Shown here: piece after piece, positions 56,530 through 64,000 of the stretch
How positions within the stretch are numbered: position 1 is the stretch's first letter
How the letters are laid out: every line of letters starts with the position of its first letter
Origin: Dendrophyllia cribrosa
Taxonomy: Eukaryota > Cnidaria > Anthozoa > Scleractinia > Dendrophylliidae
Length of the DNA stretch: 64,000 bases
Assembly (NCBI GenBank): GCA_024195265.1
Contig: JAJLRJ010000002.1
Coordinates: forward strand, 2,807,388 to 2,871,387
Reading direction: 5' to 3'
Position numbers and translations under genes: made by a program
The notes under the pieces: model-generated
What the model saw: only the letters and a program-made list of their open reading frames with translations
Told to the model about the DNA's origin: nothing
Database searches by the model: none

Positions 56530-56733
56530 TTTAAATAAACTGAGAATTTAGTTTTATCGACTGAGTCGATAAGGTAAATTGACCACCGTAAAAAGATTCA
56601 AATAGCTGACGTTTCGAGCGCTAGCCCTTCGTCGGAGCGAATCAAGGTATTGTGGGTAGTGTGTGGTTTTATATAGTAAGCGGTGGAGCTACGCTATTGG
56701 TGGAAATTTGGTGACGTGAAAAAGAAATGTAAA

Positions 56734-57530
56734 TTAGTTGAATGAAAAGCGTTCGTTGATTCCGTGGGGTTTGAGAGTGCCGATTTGAAAGATGATTTTT
56801 TGTTCTAGGTTTTTACGGCTTTCTGTGTTACCCTGGTGTAGGGAAAGGCCGCAGATTGTCATGTGTTGTTTAGAATGGTTAGTAAGATTAAAATGGCGCG
56901 CGACTGGTTTGGATGCGTCTTTGTCATTTTTTTCAACGTCTCGGAGATGTTCACGAAAACGGTCGCCCAGTCTCCTCCCTGTTTCGCCAATGTATATCTT
57001 TTTGCAAAAAGTACATGTTATGCAGTAGATAACATTTACGGAGGTGCATGTAAAGCGATCAGTGATTTTAATAGATCGTTTGGGTCCTGTTATTTTGTCC
57101 GCGTTGTGAATGAAAGGACAAGTGTTACATCGTGTGCGTGTGCATTTGAAAGTTCCCGGTTTATCGTCAGATTTCAGTGCGCTCGTAACTAGAAAGTTGC
57201 CTATGTTTTTGTCACGTTTGAATGAAATTAGTGGGGGTTGTGAAAAAATTCTGCCAGTTTCGGGGTCGTTTTGGAGTAATTTGAAATTTTTTAAAATGAT
57301 GCTTTTGACTGTGTTGTTGTGTGGGTGGAAAGTGAGGGTGAATGGAATTCTCTCGTTCTCTTCCTTCTGTGGCGTTTGTAGTGCTGATTGTCTGTCGATC
57401 TGTTGTGCACGTTGTTGGCCCGTATTAACAACAGAGTCAGGGTACCCACGTTTCTTGAAAAACTGGCACATTTCTTCTGATTTGTTGGAAAAATCAGAGT
57501 CATCACTACATAGCCGTCGAAGTCTGAGAA
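56734..57530 (-). pseudogene. Penelope-like GIY-YIG endonuclease part, left arm
   Basis: Minus strand begins inside the end of the RT (LRLRRLCSDDSDF, then CQFFKKRGYPDSVV), passes a linker with HPHNNTVKSIILKNF, a CCH-type zinc motif TRCNTCPFIHNAD, and the GIY-YIG nuclease VIYCITCTFCKKIYIGETGR followed by RLGDRFREHLRDV. It ends with HGINERFSFN and stop at 56734. The 5' truncation removes nearly all of the RT, so it cannot move alone. There is no stop inside the remaining part. Confidence 0.85.
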
Positions 57531-57555
57531 ATTGAGAATACGGAATGGCGTTTTA

Positions 57556-58098
57556 CTCCAAAACGACCCCGAAACTGGCAGAATTTTTTCACAACCCCCA
57601 CTAATTTCATTCAAACGTGACAAAAACATAGGCAACTTTCTAGTTACGAGCGCACTGAAATCTGACGATAAACCGGGAACTTTCAAATGCACACGCACAC
57701 GATGTAACACTTGTCCTTTCATTCACAACGCGGACAAAATAACAGGACCCAAACGATCTATTAAAATCACTGATCGCTTTACATGCACCTCCGTAAATGT
57801 TATCTACTGCATAACATGTACTTTTTGCAAAAAGATATACATTGGCGAAACAGGGAGGAGACTGGGCGACCGTTTTCGTGAACATCTCCGAGACGTTGAA
57901 AAAAATGACAAAGACGCATCCAAACCAGTCGCGCGCCATTTTAATCTTACTAACCATTCTAAACAACACATGACAATCTGCGGCCTTTCCCTACACCAGG
58001 GTAACACAGAAAGCCGTAAAAACCTAGAACAAAAAATCATCTTTCAAATCGGCACTCTCAAACCCCACGGAATCAACGAACGCTTTTCATTCAACTAA
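57556..58098 (+). pseudogene. Penelope-like GIY-YIG endonuclease part, right arm
   Basis: Plus strand from LLQNDPETGRIFSQPP to the same FSFN end, identical in protein to the left arm over 180 residues. It includes the zinc motif and IYIGETGRRLGDRFREH. Truncated further than the left arm at its 5' side; the first codons at 57532-57555 come from the junction. Confidence 0.85.
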
Positions 58099-58196
58099 TT
58101 TACATTTCTTTTTCACGTCACCAAATTTCCACCAATAGCGTAGCTCCACCGCTTACTATATAAAACCACACACTACCCACAATACCTTGATTCGCT

Positions 58197-58226
58197 CCGA
58201 CGAAGGGCTAGCGCTCGAAACGTCAG
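58197..58226 (+). ncRNA. Hammerhead-like core in Penelope-like terminus (degenerate), right arm
   Basis: CCGACGA, a GGGC-TAGC-GCTC stem-loop, then CGAAACGTC. It follows the C-U-G-A-N-G-A / stem II / G-A-A-A layout of hammerhead ribozymes, with the U of the core read as C. Penelope-like elements are known to carry hammerhead motifs. The mirrored copy is on the minus strand at 56605-56635. Activity is unproven. Confidence 0.3.
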
Positions 58227-58363
58227 CTATTTGAATCTTTTTACGGTGGTCAATTTACCTTATCGACTCAGTCGATAAAACTAAATTCTCGTGTTTCATC
58301 CCCCCACCGACACAGCACCACAGTTTCTCCAGAAACTAACCCCATTCATTTAAATAAACTGAG

Positions 58364-58814
58364 CTGATTACTTTCTTGTGGTTCTCTTTACCTTGCACTG
58401 TGCCAAATATTTTCTAAGTTTTCACATAGTTAATGAGTTCTACAACCGTGCATGCAGATCTTTAATTTGTTTTTCGATCAATACGAACAAAGTTCAAGAT
58501 CTGCTTTTGTACCTTGTGCACGAGCAAGACCGAAAAACGCTAATAAAAACATCGAACAAGGAAACTTGGCAAGGTTTATAACCATTGTGTCTTTTTAACT
58601 TTGTGCAAACTTGGTAAAGATTGTGGTACAAGTGCACATGAAGCAGTACCACAGCGAAATACAACTCATTCAGCTCTCACTTGAATGCATGTTCACACTT
58701 AACGTTTTTAATTTTATACTCAGGCAAAAGTTTACACTAATTTTATAGCAAGGTCAAGAGTACCACAAGAAAGTAATCAGCTTTCATTTGAAGCTCACAC
58801 TTTAGGACTCAAAA
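58364..58814. other. Unit flank without genes
   Basis: Collinear with about 30,415-30,837 of unit A. No supported gene. Confidence 0.4.
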
Positions 58815-59395
58815 TAAACTGCTCAATACCCTTCATTTGAGTGGTTGCATGGTAGCATATTTGGTACACAGGCTCAAAAGTTAAAATCACCGCCTTGTAC
58901 AGCAGAATAAACAGAACCACAGGAAATTACTGCTCAATAGCCTTGAGTTAATATGAGTGGTTATATATGTAGTATATTTTATCAAAAGACTCAAAAGCTA
59001 AAAACACCTTGTACAGCGAAATAAACAGCACCACAGGAGAGCACTGCTCAACAGCCTTCATTTGAGTGGTCACACTAACGTAATATAGTTTATCTCCGCA
59101 CAGGAGCAAAAGTTAAAACAACTTGTACAGAAAACATTAACAGAACCACAGGAAAGTACTGCTCAATAGCCTAAATTTGACAGTGGTTACAAGTAGTATA
59201 TTTTATCCACAGACTCAAATTAAAGTAAAAAAAAACCTTGTACAGCAAAATAGATAGAACCACAGGGAAGCACTGCTGAATAGCATTAATTTGAGTGGTT
59301 GCATTTATTATTTTATACACAGATTCAAAATTTGAAAACACCTTGAACAACAAAATAAACAGAATCACAGCAAGTACTGCTGAATATAGCTTAAA
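58815..59395 (+). repeat. About 114-bp tandem repeat, unit B (about 5 copies)
   Basis: AACAGAACCACAGGAAATTA-type starts recur at about 58,909, 59,023, 59,138, 59,253 and 59,358, giving a period near 114. Unit A has about three copies. Confidence 0.75.
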
Positions 59396-59809
59396 CATGA
59401 CTTATGTCATTAATTTACATTTTTGTTGTTTGATTCTAGAAAGGATTAGTAAGTGACCTCTCCTCAATAATATTATATACCCTAAAAAATTTATCAAAAA
59501 GGAAATCTTTCGAAATCAGTGTTTTAGAGGGAAGTCAGTGAGTTCTTTTGATGCTCGCAGATAATGCGGTGTTTAATTTAACACCGTCTCCAACATGAAA
59601 AACACTGTGAATAATTCGCTTTGAGAAAATGAAACAATATTGAAAAAGAAATCTGACCTCGGCATTTCAATTTTGTGAAACGTAAACTTCCGCTGAGATA
59701 ACTGATCTCCCAGCGGGAAATTAAAAAAGAAAAAACCTTTTTTTAACCAAGATAAGCTCTTACGGATAACTTAAGCTCATATGATAACTTAACGCTCAAC
59801 TTTCAAAAT

Positions 59810-60611
59810 ATATTCATTTATTATTGCTAATCAGTTTTAGTAAAGCCTCGCTTTAGTAAAACAACGCTTGCATAAGTAAAGTGATAGTGCAAAAAAGGCT
59901 TTAACTTTCAAAATCAAATGCGAGAAAAAAAAATGATACAAAAAACTCGGCGATTCCTTAACATTTCATAGTCGATATGACCTTTCAAACAATAATATCT
60001 AGCCAATTAATTAGTGTCATACGTGCTAACTTGCAAGAGCAGTGCGTTGTTTGTAAGTGTCACTCTTCGATACAACAATTTTAGGTTCACAGTTACAAGC
60101 GTTTATCTGAAGACGATCAGCAAAATACAATCTACATTGAAACATTTGCTTTAAAGCATGGGTTATTTCTTAGATAAAAATACGTATTTTATTCCACATT
60201 TCCTTTTGTTATTATGTTTGTCTTTGCTAGTTTTTAATGCAAATGCTGTCATGTGCTTGCCTTTAAAAACAACACTTATTAAAGAACATCTTTACCTTTT
60301 TAATAATGATGCGATTTGTATGACATTCTTTATTGGTACAAACTGATATATGTACGTCATACGTGTAATCTGTTTTCTCTCGTCATGCTAATATATTCAG
60401 AATTTGGGTTTGTCTATTTAAGTTCGGTTGTCCAAAATCTTAAAACTAAATTCTTTAGAAAGAAGTGAGGGCGTAGCATCGTTCTACTTGTTTTCGAGAC
60501 AGATAAGCACTTTATTTCCATTTTCACTTTTTACCATTTAACAGGTGAAATAGCACCTCGTGTTCCAAGCAGAAAAGGCAGCGAATCTTCCCAGCACATT
60601 TTCACAATAAC
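59810..60611 (+). promoter_or_regulatory. 5' flank of GPCR copy C
   Basis: Conserved with copies A and B, including the TATTTAAG box near 60,415-60,422 and a TTTAACAG acceptor-like site ending at about 60,544, 68 bases before the ATG. Confidence 0.4.
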
Positions 60612-61640
60612 ATGCCTTATTCGTCGAATGCATCGCTCACTGCGTGTAATACCACCTGCAACACCAATTCGTCAAGCAATGGAACAGAACACCAAGAAGA
60701 TGGTCCAGATGTTCTCTCTTCATCAGTGATTGTAGTTTTAGCCTTCATATGCCTACTGATCATTGCAGTAAATGGTTTGGTCATCTACTTAATCTACAGA
60801 AAGAAAACCCTTCGATCGCTCACAAATATGTTCCTCACGTCGTTGGCAGTTTCGGATCTCATTTCAGGATTGGTGGGAATTCCTCTTTTTTTCCTTTGCC
60901 AGACGATCGAGGATAATCTAAAAGTGTGTGTTTCTTCGGCGATTTTCATAAGGTTCACAGCCATTTCGTCCGTTTGCCATGTTATTCTCATTGCTTGTGA
61001 TCGCTATATCGCCATAGTACATTCTTTACAGCATGATTCCATCGTTACAAAATGGCGAGCGATCGGTGCCACTTTATTTGTGTGGTTGTTTTCATGTGCA
61101 GTTTCTGTTATTCAGATGTCCTGGTACAGTACTGACGAGACCGCCTTAAAAGATTATGAGAAAACGGAAGCTTTCGATGTAATGTACACAAAGGCCTGCA
61201 TCGTGCTATTTTTCGCGGTACCTTTGTTGATGATGTGCTATATTTATGGACATATATTTTACATTTCTTTTAAGAGTATAAAAAGCGATCGCGAACTCAC
61301 CAGCTCTCTACAGCAGCGACAACGATCCGTTCTTCAGGAATGGCGAGGTCGCAGTGTTTTGTTGATCATGGTGGTGATCTTCGCCGGCTGTTGGTTGCCA
61401 TTTTTCTTGGCCATGTTAGGTGATCACAAGGAATCCCCAGACTTGTCATTTAGGTCACTTTGGGTGAAGCGTTTACTTCTTGTCCTTGCATTCATACCGC
61501 CGCTATTAAACCCACTACTATGCACATTGGCCAAGAGGGACTTCCGTCGCGCTTTAAAAGAACTGGTCTTCAGAAAAAACGCTTTTCAACAATACGAAGA
61601 AAGAGCATATTTTCAAAGGTCTGCCACGAACAACGTTTAG
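60612..61640 (+). CDS. Rhodopsin-class GPCR, copy C (342 aa, single coding exon)
   Basis: Full-length and open. About fifteen residues differ from copy A: Y30D, V56L, A76T, I115F, A164V, L166V, K191M, C210Y, T225S, N226D, L280F, E286K, F314A, V318L and A337S. Several lie in TM3 to TM5, where ligands bind in class A receptors, and E286K reverses charge at the outer edge of TM7. The DRY, CWLP and NPLLC motifs are unchanged. The copy C residues F115, Y210 and S225 also occur in the reverse-strand paralogue, so copy C may be closest to the ancestor. Confidence 0.9.
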   Translation: MPYSSNASLTACNTTCNTNSSSNGTEHQEDGPDVLSSSVIVVLAFICLLIIAVNGLVIYLIYRKKTLRSLTNMFLTSLAVSDLISGLVGIPLFFLCQTIEDNLKVCVSSAIFIRFTAISSVCHVILIACDRYIAIVHSLQHDSIVTKWRAIGATLFVWLFSCAVSVIQMSWYSTDETALKDYEKTEAFDVMYTKACIVLFFAVPLLMMCYIYGHIFYISFKSIKSDRELTSSLQQRQRSVLQEWRGRSVLLIMVVIFAGCWLPFFLAMLGDHKESPDLSFRSLWVKRLLLVLAFIPPLLNPLLCTLAKRDFRRALKELVFRKNAFQQYEERAYFQRSATNNV

Positions 61641-62999
61641 CTGCTATAACTCTAATGGAGTTTAAAGACTTCTTAATTTAGTTTAATGACACTAGGTTTA
61701 GACATTGGGTAATCCATTAATACTACTAGAAAGAGAACTCTAAAACCATTACCAATACTTAGTATTAGTAATAGTAATAGTAACGACAATCGTCGTGCGT
61801 AAAGACAAACATAGCTTGAAACATTGTGCAATTTTCACCAAAGTACCTTCATTGCAATTAGCGGGACTGGATTTCTTGCGCCAGTGAACATATTATTGTT
61901 TTACAAGTCGTTAATCATCGCCATCAGCCGCTAGGATGGAAGTTCGCTCTCTTGTACGAATCATCGTAGTGGCTGGTAGCGATGCCGAGGAGACGGTTGT
62001 ATTCGCCGGTTATGTTAGACATCGGTTTAGTCGGTTTAACCTTGTTTATGTTCGATCTTTTTTACATTGCTGTTGGTATTTTGGTTTCAATCTGTGCAAG
62101 ACGTCGAGCGTCATAGTTAAGAAAGTGTGAACAGTCAGTTGACAAATGATGGGGTTAACCATCAAGGATGTATTGATAAATGTTTGAATATTAAAATACT
62201 TGGTTCCATCGACCGTCAAGACCAGTGCTCTTATTAAAACCCTTCCGCAAGAGGGAAATACATATAATTTGTTTATTTAATTTTTTTTACTTTGACGTTT
62301 TGAAGTAGAGGGTTAAAAACAATGCTAAAAGTCAAAAAACTTGCAAGGGGATGCAATTTCCAGCTTTTGTTTTGTGCTATAAATATTGACTTACTTCTAG
62401 ATATCACACATCGTCTATGGCAACGTTTTGCTTCCATGACATCATTTTTAATTGAAAAAAGAAAACATCCGCTCGTAAGTGGTAAAATACTAACACCGGA
62501 GGGAAACGCGTAATTGCCTTTATTATTTGCATGCAAGCCATCTTGTCGTGCGACGGAAAAAAGCAAATCTACTCATAGGTGTTACCTTTATAGAGAAGCG
62601 CTGGCTCATGTTTGTTCAGAACCCTATTTTTCAGGCTTTAAAATGTATTATCGTGGCTTTGCAGCTGATAGCATGTAGAAAAAGTGTTCAAAGCCAGGTA
62701 ACCTGGCCTAAACAACAAATATCTCCTTTGCACCAAAATTTAAGTCAACAATTAATAAATGAAAGGCATTGCTTTTAAAGCCCTTCAAACAATTTGTCTT
62801 CATTTGTGATATCATGTGCCTTTTTCCCGTTCTGGATTCTTCAGTGTTCCCTTCAGAGTTAACAATAAGTGGTTTCATACTTGGACTTGTATAGGTACAA
62901 TACAATTTGTCATCAGGTGTGAACCCCAATTTTCTGCTTGAGATACACTTAGCTTGCATTGTGAAACCAACAAATATTGTCAGTCATTTTATGTAACCT
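61641..62999. other. 3' flank of GPCR copy C
   Basis: Collinear with the other 3' flanks. The AATAAA signal of A and B reads AATACA near 62,257. It lacks the Harbinger element and the stretch matching 6,330-6,570 of unit A. No gene. Confidence 0.45.
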
Positions 63000-63167
63000 C
63001 CAGATAGCTCGCTGGAGGAGTGATGGAGTAGTCGTGGCCTCGTTTCGGCCGTCGGGTTGTTTTCTTAGACAAGAAACTTTGATCCGCTTTGTCTTCCTCC
63101 GTTCAGGTATATAAATGGGTACCCTGGTCGGCGACATAATGCTGGGGGTAGCCTTGCATTGGACTAG
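63000..63167 (+). mobile_element. tRNA-derived SINE, diverged head (unit C)
   Basis: TTTTCTTAGACAAGAAACTT and GTATATAAATGGGTACC match the unit A SINE; the tRNA-like front is shortened (GTAGTCGTGGCCTCG). Confidence 0.55.
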
Positions 63168-63971
63168 CATCCCATCCAAGAGGGAGTAGCAATACTCCTA
63201 GTCGCTTCATAGTATGTAAACCAGGTCATCCTGTGTTGGACTAGCATCCCATCCAGGGGGGAGTAGCAATACTCCTAGTCACTTGATAGTATATAAACCA
63301 GGTCACTCTGTGATGGGCTAGCACCCCAACCAGGGGGAGTAGTAATACTCCTAGTCACTTCATAGTATATAAACCAGGTCACCCTGTGATGGACTAGCAT
63401 CCTCATCCAAGAAAGAGTAGCAATACTCCTAGTCACTTCATAGTATATAAACCAGGTCACCCTGTGATGGACTAGCATCCCATCCAGGGAGGAGTAGCAA
63501 TACTCCTAGTCACTTGATAGTATATAAAACAGGTCACTCTGTGATGGACTAGCATCCCATCCAGTGGGGAGAAGTAATACTCCCTGTCACTTGACAGTAT
63601 ATAAACCAGGTCATCCTGTGATGGACTAGCATCCCATCCAGGGAGGAGTAGCAATACCCCTAGTCACTTGATAGTATATAAACCAGGTCACCCTGTGATG
63701 GTCTAGCATCTCATCCAAGAAAGAGTAGCAATACTCCTAGTCACTTCATAGTATGTTAACCAGGTCACCCTGTGATGGACTAGCATCCAATCCAGGGAGG
63801 AGTAGCAATACTCCTAGTCACTTGATAGTAGATAAACCAGGTCACTCTGTGATGGACTAGCATCCTATCCAGTGGGGAGTAGTAATACTCCTTGTCACTT
63901 GACAGTATATAAACCAGGTCACCCTGTGATGGACTAGCATCTCATCCAAGAAAGAGTAGCAATACTCCTAG
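63168..63971 (+). repeat. 77-bp minisatellite in SINE body, unit C (about 10 copies)
   Basis: Same unit as in A and B but more heterogeneous, with alternating subtypes (AAGAAAGAGTAGC versus CAGGGAGGAGTAGC). This suggests a higher-order two-unit repeat. It ends at about 63,971 with unrelated GAACAAGGAGC sequence. Confidence 0.85.
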
Positions 63972-64000
63972 TTGAACAAGGAGCAAAGGACCGCGAACGA

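Larger units (their letters stand above)
56545..58348. mobile_element. Penelope-like element pair, head-to-head palindrome
   Basis: Two 3' halves of one Penelope-like element lie in opposite orientation. Arms 56545 to about 57,265 and about 57,560 to 58,290 are inverted copies that encode the same protein. A 15-bp duplication TTTAAATAAACTGAG flanks the whole (56530-56544, 58349-58363). The right side has an extra tail of about 60 bases. Each outer end carries GACGTTTCGAGCGCTAGCCC-type sequence characteristic of such termini. Unit A lacks the insertion. Confidence 0.85.
59810..64000. repeat. Segmental duplication unit C (truncated by window end)
   Basis: Third copy of the unit, starting with the same upstream region, the third plus-strand GPCR and its downstream flank, then the SINE and minisatellite. 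It is more diverged from A and B than they are from each other: about 15 amino-acid differences from the A receptor, against 9 between A and B. Confidence 0.8.

Noticed and set aside
57110..57535. Plus-strand frames over the left Penelope-like arm and minus-strand frames over the right arm
   Set aside because: Antisense shadows of the GIY-YIG coding sequence; they mirror one another because of the palindrome.

Overview
The window is AT-rich metazoan nuclear DNA. It looks anthozoan, most likely a stony coral. That is an inference from intronless rhodopsin-class GPCR genes in tandem, abundant palindromic MITEs, and a mix of DIRS, Penelope-like, Harbinger and tRNA-SINE elements. No database search was possible. 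There are no operons, CRISPR arrays or prokaryotic signals.

The backbone is a tandem segmental duplication. Position 1 realigns with about 31,579 and again with about 59,810, giving unit A (1-31,578, left edge outside the window), unit B (31,579-59,809) and unit C (59,810 to the window end). Each unit opens with a plus-strand 342-residue GPCR (784-1812, 36392-37420, 60612-61640). In unit A a second, divergent GPCR of 329 residues faces it on the minus strand (22173-23162). The unit B counterpart is a pseudogene in three pieces (42250-42486, 51352-51990, 52690-52760). The unit C counterpart lies beyond the window.

Most other content is mobile DNA inserted after duplication, so the sister unit often supplies the empty site. 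Unit A carries a 3.2 kb Harbinger-type element (3063-6272), a LINE fragment (6884-7612), a 5.6 kb LTR retrotransposon with identical LTRs (8808-14400), a tyrosine-recombinase remnant (18560-18840) and head-to-head Penelope-like fragments (20640-21499). Unit B carries a 4.0 kb long-TIR Mutator-like foldback element (31709-35734), a nearly intact 4.6 kb DIRS element (42806-47445), a second related foldback element (49720-51161) and a 1.8 kb Penelope-like palindrome (56545-58348). Both units share a segment with an OTU-like protease gene remnant (15856-18341; 47541-51348).

A tRNA-derived SINE lies downstream of each plus-strand GPCR. Its body has expanded into a 77-bp minisatellite whose copy number differs by unit (about 6, 7.5 and more than 10). 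The functional genes in the window are probably only the four intact GPCRs. Reverse transcriptases, recombinases and transposases belong to elements, most of them broken.
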